A stretch of 64,000 bases of DNA from Linanthus parryae. Lineage: Eukaryota; Streptophyta; Magnoliopsida; Ericales; Polemoniaceae. Positions 11,780 to 23,461 of this stretch are shown here, piece by piece. Under the pieces are notes generated by a model. That model saw only the letters and a list, made by a program, of their open reading frames with translations. It was not told where the DNA came from and did not search any database. Made by a program: the position numbers and the translations under genes. The DNA lies in the NCBI GenBank assembly GCA_023055425.1, contig JALGPY010000001.1:108729057-108793056 (forward strand). Reading direction: 5' to 3'. Within the stretch, counting starts at the first letter, position 1. The number at the start of each line of letters is the position of its first letter.

Positions 11780-12107
11780 AATATCCCTCAAGTCTGAAGA
11801 GTTGCGACTTACGACGTTTGCTAAGTCAGCGTCGCTTCGATAACCGAAAAAATTGGTGACCTATCAGATCATTCTGAGTTATTCTTGCCTCGAAAATCGG
11901 CAAAAATTTGTGGGTGGCGTCTGGTTAACTTCGCAATGGCCACACTTCATCAAAGGCTATAGGACGTATCCACACCCTAGGCAATCATGGCTATTCCCGG
12001 GGGCTAGAGATTCAAATTTTATTCAAAATAATACGAGGATCTGCGTGAGGACCACGCACGACTGATTTTGCGCGACTGCACGAAGAACGCGCGCGTGACG
12101 TCCGCGC
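11780..12107. other. Gypsy element 3' interior without a gene
   Basis: Between the antisense PMD gene and the polypurine tract. No convincing coding sequence was seen. It contains several CGCG-rich short inverted stretches near 12050-12105. Confidence 0.5.
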
Positions 12108-12120
12108 AAAAAGGGGCTAA
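12108..12120 (+). promoter_or_regulatory. Polypurine tract of the PMD-carrying gypsy element
   Basis: AAAAAGGGGCTAA directly precedes TGTAGACAGT, the LTR start. Confidence 0.65.
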
Positions 12121-12355
12121 TGTAGACAGTGCATTCCATCCAAGCGGATCATAGCCACGTGGCAGTCATCCAGCACACCTGACTGTGCTACATACATACC
12201 CAATCACTCAGGGGCGGAGCCATGTAGGGGCACGGGGGGGCACATGCTCCCCCCAAAATTTTCCGAAAATACTAGATAACCCTTAATTTGTAAAAGAATA
12301 TTAACCCAGACTTACTACAAATACAGAAGTGCCCCCCCCCCTTAATCTCAAAGTT

Positions 12356-12425
12356 GTGTGCAGTGGAGTTGGTAAAATGCTTGCTGTAAGTCAAAATGAC
12401 GGGTGTTCGAGTCTCACCGTCTGCG
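12356..12425 (+). other. tRNA-like segment in the hAT element (plus strand)
   Basis: GGAGTTGGTAAAATGCTTGC resembles a pol III A box and D arm, and GGTGTTCGAGTCTC 30 bases on resembles a B box and T arm. No proper acceptor stem is formed, so I do not call a tRNA gene. Confidence 0.5.
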
Positions 12426-12470
12426 TTTTCTATTTTTTCCCGAAAAAATAAAAAAAACAAGAAAATTAAT

Positions 12471-12545
12471 GTGCCAAAGGGGATTCGAACCCTAACGGCC
12501 GAAGTCAATAATGGAGTGCCTCACCAACTGAACTAGTAGACTGAT
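12471..12545 (-). other. tRNA-like segment in the hAT element (minus strand)
   Basis: Read on the minus strand, AGTTCAGTTGGTGAGGC matches an A box and GGGTTCGAATCCC is a perfect B box with its T-stem complement. No intact acceptor stem or canonical anticodon arm is evident. It is convergent with the plus-strand tRNA-like segment. Confidence 0.55.
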
Positions 12546-13176
12546 AGTGTTGTTATTGATACATAATATTAGTTTTAAATAGAGTACAAGTACTAGCCGA
12601 GTTGTGCCCCCCTTCGTTGAAATCCAGGCTCTGCCACTGCAATCACTGCTCATACTTATCCGCATGGGGCTGCGAGACAGGGCCACCCGCGATACCAGCC
12701 ACACGGGACTTGTAGGGACTTGTGATTTGGAGGCTAGAGTAAGGTCCGTCGCGCGTGAACGATTACCAAGCTCGCGCGCGACCCTTTGTAAATTACTTTG
12801 AGAGACTTAATGACTTGTCCTATAAACCCGGTCGATCTCATAACGGTCTCCTGTATCTGCGGGCATGTGCGTAACGTTCACTATATATACGGTCGAACGT
12901 GCCATTACGGGGGCTACCATTAAGCCGCCATTTATGCTGCATTAACCCCCACAACGGTCACTTCCCTACTATATATAGGAAGGTTATCCCTACATGGAAA
13001 GGGTTATGAGTTCTGTTTTCTAAGCTCTCTCGCTGTCATTAAGCTGTCTCTCTCTCATATATTTACCTTTGCTTACTCTCTGCCTACTCAAACTCTCCAT
13101 CTCTCTGTGTTCTACCCTAATCCCCTACTTGAGGTGTACACTTGGATCTCTCACAAGGATATCCTTGCACACAACA

Positions 13177-13562
13177 GGTAAGACAACATTTTTAATGCGG
13201 ATGAGTCAAGAAAAATTACATATTAGTTTTGATCAAATTATTTGTCAAAAAGTTTTGAAATTTGTTTAAATGCTATAATTTTTTTGAATTCCTTGTAAAA
13301 ATGGGAACTTGTATGTTCGTTTTGAAATTTCAGAATTTACTTCAAACTCTTACTTGTACAAACCTAAATGTGATGCCTGTTTAGGATGGTATGTTGTTTA
13401 GATCTCGCCATGTGGAGAGTGGGAATGAGAAATTTCTTTTATTTAAGGTGTTGCTAGCAGAACAACTAAGGATGCAATCTTTTGGGAGCAGAAAATCCGA
13501 CGAGAGCGGTTTATGTGCTTATCTGATGAAGTCAAATAGCATGTTGCATTTCATATGTATTT
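13177..13562. other. Spacer between the gypsy LTR and copia A
   Basis: 386 bp with no recognised feature. An 87-residue frame begins at 13391 and runs into the copia LTR, and I do not regard it as a gene. Confidence 0.5.
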
Positions 13563-13567
13563 CATGT

Positions 13568-14699
13568 TGTAGGGTTATGGTCATGGATACGCAGCAGAAA
13601 AATATAATTTTATCCATTCAATACCCTCCTAGTATCACAGGAAGAGAATCATAACGATGGTAAAGGAAGAATCATGTTACACACTTTACGATTTTTCCTG
13701 TGATGACTTCTAACGTGAATTGTGTCACGTCTCTACGGTTGATCCACGCTATAGTTGAGATCTAGATATTCCTTCTCCTTTGTGCTATCTTGGACCGGAG
13801 GAAGAGGAAGAATAAATCACGCAACACGAGGCAACAAGGGAAGCTTTTGGCTTCCTTGTGGCCGACGGGAAGGGGCGGCGCAAGGGGGTCGGGTTCAGCC
13901 CTCTTGTTGCTTGCGCTCTCTCTCCTTTTTTCTCTCCCACTCACTTATGTTATGAGAATTAGTGTGAGAAGGAAGCTAGGAGCATCCTTTGTATAGTCCA
14001 ACAACTCTTTGTTGACTACCTAAAGGCCCTTCCTAATCCAACATGAATTCGGATTAGTCCCTTCCTTGCATATTAGTCCTACTAAGTTTGCAAGGTGTTG
14101 CAAAGTGATCCTTCTAATTAATTAATCATATTAATTAATTCCCATATCTAGTTCAACTCTATCTGGCGTGTGACCCCATAGGTTCTATCTAGTTTGTAGC
14201 AACAATTTGCTAATATGGAGCGGTCTCTAGCAAAACATCCATTCTAGCCAAGTAATAGAATAGTCATCCGACAAACCTTGTGCAAGTAATTGTCACATCC
14301 CTTTGTCTGTATATCCGGATTGGACACGAGACATACAAGTCACACTCGTATATCCAATCCCTATTTTCTTGATTATGGGAATAGCCTTATTCGTGCAAAT
14401 AACATCAATATCCAATATTGATTTATTTGAGTCCGGCCAGACATTCCATAAGCACTATCCCTCGAGTGGCCTCGAATATTTTCTCCCGTTATGTGGGAGG
14501 GGTAAATTCTATCTACGTCTATAACAATTTCTAAGCTTGCTTCTTATTGTATTCGGTACACGCCTTTATGGCTACCCAGTTACGGTGTAGCGTTTGACGC
14601 TACCAAAATCACAATAATCCACAACTTGACAATCTAGTGACTTCAAGTCTAAGGATGACAATACCGTTGTCACCACGAGAAGCGCTTGTGACTCCACAT
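13568..14699 (-). repeat. 3' LTR of copia A, outer part
   Basis: In plus orientation it begins TGTAGGGTTATGG, the reverse complement of the copia LTR end. It breaks at 14699, where element B is inserted after CACAT, and resumes at 23193. Confidence 0.88.
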
Positions 14700-16123
14700 T
14701 GTTGGAATAAATGCCCTAGAGGTAATCTAGTTTAGTATGAATTATTTATGGCTAGAAATTCATTTATTATTTATTGGATATTTAATATAATGAAGTCCTT
14801 AGATTTACAATTGTGTTGTTTATCTTAAATATCCCTAGTCAAGTATAATGATTAATGGGACAATCATCTATAGACTAGTATGGGGTTGGATTGATATGGA
14901 GATATCACGATCCAACACATAGGTGTGCATTAGGGAATGTTGCACTGGATTGACCCATCTCCGAGAAGGCTACATACACGTTATGTTGAGTCACAAGCGC
15001 TTCTCGCGGTGTAATGGTATTGTCATCCTTAGACTTGAAGTCACTAGATATTCTAGTTGTGGATTTGTGATCTTGGTAGCGTTAAACGCTACACCGTAAC
15101 TGGGTAGTTATAAAGGCGTGTACTGGATACAATAAGAAGCAAGCTTAGAGATCGTAGTGGACGTAGATAGAATTTGTCCCTCCCACATAACGGGAGCAAA
15201 TATCCTAGGACACTCGAGGGATAGTGCTTATAGAATGTCTGGCCAGACTCAAATAAATCAATATGGGATATTGATGTTATTTGAACGAATAAGGCTATTA
15301 CCATAGATCGAGAAACAATGGATTGGATATACGAGTGTGACTTGTATGTCTCGTGTCCAATCCGGATATAGAGACAAAGGGATGAGACAATTACTTGTAC
15401 AAAGGTTGTCAAGATGACTATTCTATTAGTTGGCTAGAATGGATGTTTTGCTAGAGACCGCTCCATATTAGCAAATAGTTGCTACCAACTAGATAGAACC
15501 TATGGGGTCACACGCTATATAGAGTTGAACTAGATTTGGGAATTAATTAATTGGATTAATTAATTAGAAGGATCACTTTGCAAAACCTTGCAAACTTAGT
15601 AGGGACTAATTTGCAAGGAAGGGACTAAATTGAATTCTAGTAGGACTAGAATAAGTCCTATAGGTAGTTGGCAAGGAGTTTTTGGACTATATAAAGGACC
15701 TTCCTTCCTTCCCATATAACTTATGTTCATAATTGAACATAAAAAAGAGTGGGAGAGAAAAAAAAGGAGAGAGAGCAAGCAACAAAGGGACCCGAACGCC
15801 CCTTTGCCGCCGCCCGTCCCCGTCGGCCACAAGGAATCCGAGACCCTCCTTTTGGGTCTCGTTTTGCGTGATTATTCTTCCTCTTCCTCTTCCGGGCTAG
15901 CACCAAGGACTTGGGAGATCTAGGATCAACTCTAGGCGTGGATCAACCATAGATAACGTGACACAATTCGCGTTTGAAGTCATCAAAGGAGAACCCTAAG
16001 GTGTGTTATTGATTTCTTACCCTTACCATCGTTATGTCTCTTGACTTGTGATCCTTGGATGGTTTTGCATGGTTTTATGATTGTTTATGTTTCCATTGCG
16101 CATCCATGAATCAAAACCCTACA
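14700..16123 (+). repeat. 5' LTR of copia B
   Basis: Starts TGTTGGAATA and ends CCCTACA. A TATA box (TATATAAA, 15688-15695) precedes a CT-rich probable transcription start region. Confidence 0.95.
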
Positions 16124-16124
16124 G

Positions 16125-16137
16125 TGGTATCAGAGCC
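16125..16137 (+). promoter_or_regulatory. Primer binding site of copia B, tRNA-Met type
   Basis: TGGTATCAGAGCC, one base after the LTR, is the standard copia site complementary to initiator tRNA-Met. Confidence 0.93.
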
Positions 16138-17797
16138 ACAGGTCGTAGAGCATAAACGTGGTTTATGTGTTACGTTTTAGTCGTTTTACACCTTAATTTG
16201 AATGTTTATCGCGTAAAACCAGACAAATCAAGCATGGGATGCAATTTGTCAATAATTAATCATAACAAGATCCAATTTTTGCATTGGATGCATGAATTGG
16301 TGAGTTTGAGAAATTTTAGGATATTATATCTAGGGTTTGGGCATCCTTGGGGAAGAAGGAGTTCTTCCAAAACAAGGAAACAACCAAACTTGGGCACCAA
16401 GCAAGGGAGTTGTTTTGGAAACAACTCCCATAAGGAGGTTCGGCCCCCCTAGGGACCGCCCCCCCCCCTTGCTTGCCGCCCAAGCTTGGCCGCCCTAGGG
16501 GCCGGGCGGCCCTAACCCGCGGCCTAGGCTTGTGGGTTTTGGGCCGGGCCGGCCCTAGGGCCTTGTGGTTCACCTTATTGGGCCCGGGCAATTTGATTGT
16601 TGGGCCCATGGACCGTTTTAACCCTAGAAATCCTAAAATCAATTAAAATTGACCAAGCGCGTTAAAATTGGATTTTAACTGTTTATGTGCAAATCGCATG
16701 GTGATTGGATATGGCCTTAGGATGTGGTTTGATGTGGATGTTTAATTTTGTGGTTTGGTTTTACGGCCTGCGAGCTGATCAATTAATTGTAATAATTAAT
16801 TAGGGTTTTATGGCCTGCGTGCCATTTTTTTCTCAACTTTTGAGATTTATTTTATTTAGTATAGAAGTTACCCAGTGCTAGATAAAGTAGATTGTTAGCC
16901 AAGATTGAAGAAAAGAATCCCAAAGCCAAAGAAGCCACAAAAGATGGAGCATGGAGCATTCCACATGACTACGAAGGATGGACCAAAAGATCAAGACGCA
17001 TGGAGATGTGTTTGTTTTAGGGTTCATAGATAATTCCATTGGCTAGGAATTATCTTAGTCTAGAAAAGGCCATATCCACATCACGTTTAATTTCTGTTTT
17101 GTGGTTGTTTATTTTATTATCTTATTATTGTGTGGTTGGTGTATGGATGATGCATACAATTAGGATAATAAGATAATTAGACAACCCGGATCTATTATTT
17201 GGAGTTGTGCCCAAACTCAAATAGATAGATTAGTTGATATTGATCAACAAAACAATTAAAAATTGAAAATCCCTCAAAATTCAAATATTGTGTTCTTGCC
17301 TTCTCGTTATTCAAACACTCATTATCATCATTATTTATCAAGTTCGTGCGTGCCAAAGCATGGCGACTTGGTTCATCATGATGAAATGCGATGGAACGTA
17401 ACAATGTGCAATTGTTTAGATAAGAGGTTGAACACAACTAGGCTATTAATTCAATTAAGAAACCTAGAGGCAATCAATTGGGATTATCCATATGGATGGA
17501 TAAATAAGGAGTTATTTGCCCAATTGAACCAAGAGTTGCATATGGGATGCAATTAGAATTGTTCCTACCTAAAGTAGTCAAATTATGGGTGACTTGCCAA
17601 AGCAAGCTCATAAGGAGATGAAAGATGGATCTTGGCCCACTAAAAAATATAAGGATATTTTCCGCATTAATATCTTGAGGGTTATTAATCCGTAGAAAAA
17701 TAGTGGGAGCTATATTTGATAAACTAGCCATTATTGAATATAGTCAAAAATTCACAAATACTAAAACTTGCGTATTTTCCTTTTTGTAGAATTCCAA
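16138..17797 (+). other. Untranslated leader of copia B
   Basis: 1.66 kb between the primer site and gag without a gene. It includes a GC-rich block (about 16440-16600) with CCGGGCGGCC-type short palindromes. Element A has an equivalent GC-rich block at 28550-28670. Confidence 0.7.
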
Positions 17798-18412
17798 ATG
17801 GCAAACAACTCATCGAGTTCAAAACATTCCCTACGATCTGTCCTTGAGAAGGACAAGCTCTCTGGAACCAACTTTCTTGATTGGCACAGAAACTTGAGAA
17901 TTGTTCTCAAGCAAGAGAAGAAACTGTACGCAATAGAGGAGCATGTTCCAGAAGGTCCAGAGAACCAAAAACCTGCTTCCCTAAAGGCGTATCAAAAGCG
18001 TGTTGATGACGCTAATGATGCGGCCTGCCTTATGCTTTGCACCATGACTTCTGAGCTTCAGAAGCAACACGAAAACATGAATGTTGTCGATATGATCGAA
18101 CATCTAAAGCAGCTCTTCCAAGAGCAGGCGAGGGTAGAGAGGTATGAGGTCTCTAAGGCACTGTTCAAGTGTCATCTGGCAGAAGGGAACCTGGTGGGAC
18201 CCCATGTACTCCGAATGATCGGGTACTTGGAGAATCTCGCCCGACTGGGGTTCCCGGTCGGCCAAGAGTTGGCAACCGATCTCGTGTTGCATTCGTTGCC
18301 CGAGAGTTATGGACAGTTCATTATGAACTATAACATGAACGAGATCGTTATACCACTGCCAGATTTACTCAATATGTTGAGGACGGCTGAACAGAGCATC
18401 AACAAAGGGTAA
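17798..18412 (+). pseudogene. gag: Copia B gag, 5' part
   Basis: Capsid-like gag of a copia element. The ATG at 17798 (MANNSSSSKHSLRSVLEK) is preferred over the upstream ATG at 17768, because the equivalent ATG exists in element A. Typical landmarks are KLSGTNFLDWHRNLRIVL near residues 18-35 (the DUF4219-like start), MSFL-type helices through EHLKQLFQEQARVERY, and GYLENLARLGFPVGQELATDLVLHSLP (UBN2-type gag). The frame stops at 18410-18412, where the sequence GGGTAAG has gained a base relative to element A. The nucleocapsid part follows in another frame from 18426. It would assemble the virus-like particle in the cytoplasm. Confidence 0.88.
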
Positions 18413-18425
18413 GTGCAAGGCCATA

Positions 18426-20615
18426 ATGATGGTACAGAAAGGAAAGGGCAAAAGGTTTGCCTCTTCCTCCAAGGGAAAAGGCAAGTCAGTTGCCAAGTCC
18501 AAGGAACCTGCCCTTAAACCTGTTGGTGGAATTTCCAAGGGTGTGACTAAAGGTGTGTGTCACTACTGCAGTCAGCCTGGACACTGGAGGAGGAACTGCC
18601 CAAAATATCTGGAGGACAAGAGGCTTGGAATAGTGATTCCACCACCACCAGGTATTTTTGTTGTAGATGTCAATTTAACTTTCTCTACATCATGGGTATT
18701 AGATACTGGATGTGGATCTCATATTTGTCGAAATATGCAGGATCTAAAGAGAAGTAGAAGATTGGCTAAAGGGGAGGTAGATCTGTGCGTTGGGAATGGA
18801 GCAAAGGTTGCTGCGTTGGCCATAGGCGTGTGCGAGCTATCTCTGCCTTCAGGATTAGTTCTAGAATTAAATAATTGCTATTTTGTGCCTGCTATGAGCA
18901 GAAACATTATTTCTATTTCTTGTTTGGACAAGGATGGTTTTATTATTTCAATAAAGAACAATTGTTGTTCCTTTTATTTAAATAATATTCACTATTTTAG
19001 TGCGCAATTATTTAATGGACTTTATGTCCTTGATCTAAGCAATCCTGTCTACAACATTAATACCAAGAGGATTAAAATAAATGATTTAAATCCTGCTTAT
19101 TTATGGCACTGTCGTTTAGGCCACATAAATGAGAAACATGTATCTAGACTCCATAAGGATGGATTGCTAGACTCATTTGATTTTGAATCATATGAGACAT
19201 GTGAGGCTTGTTTATTGAGAAAAATGACAAAGTCCCCTTTCAATAAGAAAGGTGAGAGGACTAGTGAGCAATTGGCACTCATACATACCGATGTGTGTGG
19301 GCCATTTGCCACGCCTGCCAGGGGTAGTTATGTCTACTTCATTACATTTACTGATGATTACAGTAGATATGGATTTGTGTACCTCATGAGGGCAAAATCC
19401 GAATCCTTTGAAGCGTTCAAAGAATTCAAGAATGAAGTAGAAAAGCAACTTGGCAAAAGTATAAAGGCTCTACGATCGGATCGTAGAGGAGAATACTTGA
19501 GCCAAGAGTTTGACGACTATCTTAGAGAGTGTGGGATCGTGTCCCAACTCACTCCACCCGGAACGCCACAATGGAATGGCGTGTCCGAGAGGAGGAATCG
19601 AACCCTATTGGATATGGTTCGATCTATGATGTGTCAAACCGATCTTCCATTATCATTTTGGGGCTACGCTCTATTAAGTGCAGCTTTCACCATTAACCGT
19701 GTTCCATCTAAATCAGTCATGAATACACCATATGAGATGTGGAGTGGGAGGCGTCCCACACTATCGTTCATGAGGATTTGGGGCTGCGATGTGTATGTAA
19801 AACGATTACAATCAGACAAGCTGGGGCCGAAATCGGATAAGTGTAAATTTGTGGGGTACCCTAAGGAAACTAAGGATTACTACTTCTACAATCCAACCGA
19901 GAACAAAGTGTTTGTTGCTCGAACCGGTGTGTTTCTAGAAAGAGAATTTGTCTCTAAAGAAGCAATCGGGAGGAATGTAGAACTTGAAGAGGTTCAAGAA
20001 CCACAAATCACTGAACCGATTATGGAACATGAACAGGAACCACAAGTAGTTGTGGAGCAACCTGTTCAGGTAACACAAGAGCTTCGTAGATCTAGTAGAG
20101 TGCGCCAGGAACCCGAGAGGTATGGACTTCTCGTAACCGATTCCGGTGACACGATGCTCATAGATGATGAGCCTACTACCTATGAGGAGGCCATGAGCGG
20201 CCCAGACTCTCAGAAGTGGCTGGAAGCCATGAGATCCGAGATGGAATCCATGTATGCCAACAAAGTATGGACTTTGGTGGAACCACCCGATGGGGCGCGA
20301 CCCATGGGGTGCAAGTGGGTCTTCAAGAATAAGATCGACATGGATGGTAATGTGATTACCTATAAGGGCCGATTGGTGGCTAAAGGATTCAGACAGATTC
20401 ATGGTATTAACTATGATGAAACCTTTTCACCAGTCGCAATGACCAAATCCATCCGGATCCTACTTGTGATTGCAGCATACCACGACTATGATATTTGGCA
20501 GATGGATGTCAAAACAGCATTCCTTTATGGGAATCTCCTCGAGGACGTGTATATGATACAGCCGGAGGGTTTTGAGGATCCAAAGCAAGCCAACAAAGTC
20601 TGTAAGCTGCAATGA
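18426..20615 (+). pseudogene. pol: Copia B nucleocapsid-protease-integrase-RT (N-terminal part)
   Basis: A 729-codon frame with the copia order of domains. A zinc knuckle (CHYCSQPGHWRRNC) lies near residue 45. The aspartic protease active site appears as VLDTGCGSHIC near residue 92. The GAG-pre-integrase block is LWHCRLGHINEKHV. The integrase core carries DVCGPF, TDDYSRYG, SDRRGEYLSQEF and a downstream GTPQWNGVSERRNRTL, so the D-D-E residues are present; the usual SDRGGEY reads SDRRGEY, a likely Gly-to-Arg change. Reverse transcriptase starts at KWLEAMRSEM and includes GCKWVFKNKIDMDGN and QMDVKTAFLYG. The frame ends at TGA (20613-20615) in KLQ-stop-SIYGLKQ, where an Arg codon (CGA) is expected. 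The same stop occurs in element A. Confidence 0.93.
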
Positions 20616-20627
20616 TCCATTTATGGA

Positions 20628-21794
20628 TTGAAGCAAGCTTCTAGGAGTTGGAATCGACGTTTTGATGAAGTGGTCAAAGAGTTTGGCTTCATCAGAAACG
20701 AAGATGAGTCTTGTGTCTACAAGAAGGTTAGTGGGAGCACTGTAGCTTTTCTGTTCTTGTATGTGGATGACATACTACTCATTGGAAACGACATTCCCAT
20801 GCTGCAATCTGTTAAAGATTGGCTAGGAAAGTGTTTCTCAATGAAGGACTTAGGGGAAGCAGCCTATATACTCGGTATAAAGATCTATAGAGATAGATCT
20901 AAGAGGTTGCTAGGCCTAAGTCAAAGTACATATATTGACAAGGTGTTGAAACGGTTCAACATGCAAGATTCCAAGAAGGGATTCTTGCCCATGTCACATG
21001 GAATCACTCTTTCGAAGAGTGGTTGTCCCTCCAATGAGATTGAGAAGGAACGCATGAGTAGAATCCCCTATGCCTCGGCCATAGGATCTATCATGTACGT
21101 CATGTTATGTACTAGACCAGATGTGTCATATGCCTTGAGTATGACAATCATATACCAATCCAATCCGGGTGAGAGTCACTGGATTGCAGTCAAGAACATC
21201 CTAAAGTACTTGAGAAGAACTAAGGATGCTTTCTTGATATTTGGCGGTGAGGAAGAGTTGCGTGTAAGGGGTTACACTGATGCAAGCTTCCAAGCCGACA
21301 GAGATGAATTTAGATCACAATCGGGATATGTGTTTTGCCTGAATGGAGCAGCGATGAGCTGGAAGAGTTCCAAGCAAGAGACGGTAGATGATTCTACAAC
21401 AGAGGCTGAGTACATTGCTGCAAATGGCGCAGCAAAGGAAGCTGTTTGGATCAGAAAGTTTGTTTCTGAACTTGGTGTGGTCCCTAGCATTGCGGATCCA
21501 GTTGAGTTGTTCTATGACAACACTGGGGCGATCGCACAATCGAAGGAACCCAGGTCTCACCAGAAGTCCAAGCACGTGCTCAGGAAGTTTCATCTGATTC
21601 GAGATATTATCGATAGAGGAGACGTTCGGATATGCAAGATTCCTACAGATGATAATCTGTCAGACCCGCTTACAAAGCCTCTCACGCAATGGAAGCATGA
21701 AGGGCACACTAGGAGTATGGGCATACGAAATGCGCTAGATTGGCTCTACTGCAAGTGCGAGACTGTTGGAATAGATTCCCTAGAGGCAATCTAG
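20628..21794 (+). pseudogene. pol: Copia B RT (C-terminal part) and RNase H
   Basis: This frame continues pol directly after the TGA, in the same frame (KQASRSWNRRFDEV). The reverse transcriptase catalytic motif YVDDILL sits about 45 residues in, followed by the SQSTYIDKVLKRFNM connection. The RNase H domain shows TDASFQAD, then SSKQETVDDSTTEAEYIA (where the family usually has VADST) and YDNTGAI, so the Asp-Glu-Asp acidic residues are kept. The frame runs past the polypurine tract into the 3' LTR, so the last ~10 residues (from 21764) are LTR-encoded. Apart from the upstream stop and the gag frameshift, pol is well preserved. Confidence 0.92.
21753..21763 (+). promoter_or_regulatory. Polypurine tract of copia B
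   Basis: AAGTGCGAGAC directly precedes the 3' LTR. The family form, seen in element A, is AAGTGGGAGAT, so this tract carries a pyrimidine interruption. Confidence 0.7.
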
Positions 21795-23192
21795 TTTAGT
21801 ATGAATTATTTGTGGCTAGAAATTCATTTATTATTTATTGGATATTTAATATAATAAAGTCCTTAGATTTACAATTGTGTTGTTTATCTTAAATATCCCT
21901 AGTCAAGTATAATGATTAATGGGACAATCATCTATAGACTAGTATGGGGTTGGATTGATATGGAGATATCACGATCCAACACATAGGTGTGCATTAGGGA
22001 ATGTTGAACTGGATTGACCCATCTCCGAGAAGGCTACATACACGTTATGTTGAGTCACAAGCGCTTCTCGCGGTGCAATGGTATTGTCATCCTTAGACTT
22101 GAAGTCACTAGATATTCTAGTTGTGGATTATTGTGATCTTGGTAGTGTTAAACGCTACACCGTAACTGGGTAGTTATAAAGGCGTGGACTGGATACAATA
22201 AGAAGCAAGCTTAGATATCGTAGTGGACGTAGATAGAATTTGTCCCTCCCACATAACGGGAGCAAATATCCTAGGCCACTCTAGGGATAGTGCTTATAGA
22301 ATGTCTGGCCAGACTCAAATAAATCAATATGGGATATTGATGTTATTTGCACGAATAAGGCTATTCCTACGGATCGAGAAACAATGGATTGGATATACGA
22401 GTGTGACTTGTATGTCTCGTGTCCAATCCGGATATAGAGACAAAGGGATGAGACAATTACTTGTACAAAGGTTGTCAAGATGACTATTCTATTAGTTGGC
22501 TAGAATGGATGTTTTGCTAGAGACCGCTCCATATTAGCAAATAGTTGCTACCAACTGGATAGAACCTATGGGGTCACACGCTATATAGAGTTGAACTAGA
22601 TTTGGGAATTAATTAATTGGATTAATTAATTAGAAGGATCACTTTGCAAAACCTTGCAAACTTAGTAGGGTCTAATTTGCAAGGAAGGGACTAAATTGAA
22701 TTCTAGTAGGACTAGAATAAGTCCTCTAGGTAGTTGGCAAGGAGTTTTTGGACTATATAAAGGACCTTCCTTCCTTCCCATATAACTTATGCTCATAATT
22801 GAACATAACAAAGAGTGGGAGAGAAAAAAAAAAAAGAGAGAGAGCAAGCAACAAAGGGACCCGACCGCCCCTTAGCCGCCGCCCTTCCCCGTCGGCCACA
22901 AGGACGCCGAGACCCTCCTTTTGGGTCTCGTTTTGCGTGATTCTTCTTCCTCTTCCTCTTCCGGGCTAGCACCAAGGACTTGGGAGATCTAGGATCAACT
23001 CTAGGCGTGGATCAACCATAGTGAACGTGACACAATTCGCGTTTGAAGTCATCAAAGGAGAACCCTAAGGTGTGTTATTGATTTCTTACCCTTACCATCG
23101 TTATGTATCTTAACTTGTGATCCTTGGAGGGTTTTGCATGGTTTTGTGATTGTTTATGTTTCCGTTGCGCATCCATGAATCAAAACCCTACA
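21764..23192 (+). repeat. 3' LTR of copia B
   Basis: 1429 bp matching 14700-16123, with its TATA box at 22754-22761. The short plus and minus frames here are LTR-derived and non-coding. Confidence 0.95.
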
Positions 23193-23441
23193 CACATAAC
23201 ATGTATGTAGCCTTCTTGGATATGGGTCAATCCAGTGTGCCATTACGCTTAATGCACACCTATGTGTTGGATCATGATATCTCCACATCAATCCAACCCC
23301 ATACTAGTCTATAGATAATTGTCCTATTAATCATTATATTGGACTAGGGATATTTAAGATAAAAAAAACAATTGTAAATCTAAAGACTTCATTATATTAA
23401 ATATCCAATAAATAATACAATTAATATTCTAGCCGAAAACA
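23193..23441 (-). repeat. 3' LTR of copia A, inner part
   Basis: Continuation of 13568-14699 after the second copy of CACAT. On the minus strand it starts TGTTTTCGGCT. About 45 bases expected after TGTT (GGAATAGATTCCC... in B) are missing. Confidence 0.85.
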
Positions 23442-23453
23442 ATCTCCCACTTT
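23442..23453 (-). promoter_or_regulatory. Polypurine tract of copia A
   Basis: On the minus strand AAAGTGGGAGAT abuts the LTR start TGTT. Confidence 0.75.
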
Positions 23454-23461
23454 CACTAGAG

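Larger units (their letters stand above)
12209..12639. mobile_element. Small non-autonomous hAT element
   Basis: 431 bp with imperfect terminal repeats CAGGGGCGGAGCC (left) and, read inward, CAGTGGCAGAGCC (right). An exact 8-bp duplication CAATCACT (12201-12208 and 12640-12647), the hAT signature, flanks it. There is no transposase. It carries two tRNA-like segments in opposite orientation. Confidence 0.88.
12121..13176 (+). repeat. 3' LTR of the PMD-carrying gypsy-type element
   Basis: The segment starts TGTAGACAG after a polypurine tract and ends CACACAACA, with TGT...ACA ends. It contains a TATA box (TATATATA, 12970-12977) followed by a CT-rich transcribed leader. No primer site follows the end, so it is the downstream LTR. 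A hAT element (12209-12639) sits within it. A 5' LTR is not in the window, so the boundaries rest on sequence logic alone. The stretch 12664-12805 resembles 45452-45600. Confidence 0.65.
14700..23192 (+). mobile_element. Ty1/copia element B, nearly full length
   Basis: 8493 bp with LTRs of 1424 and 1429 bp (TGTTGG...CCTACA), about 97% alike by eye, and the target duplication CACAT (14695-14699 and 23193-23197). It has a tRNA-Met primer site, gag, protease, integrase, reverse transcriptase and RNase H in copia order. It lies inside the 3' LTR of element A in opposite orientation. A frameshift between gag and pol and one TGA inside reverse transcriptase break the polyprotein, so it is probably not autonomous. 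It is younger than A. Confidence 0.95.

Noticed and set aside
12471..12545. A functional tRNA gene on the minus strand
   Set aside because: A and B boxes are present but there is no paired acceptor stem or normal anticodon arm, and it lies inside a hAT element.
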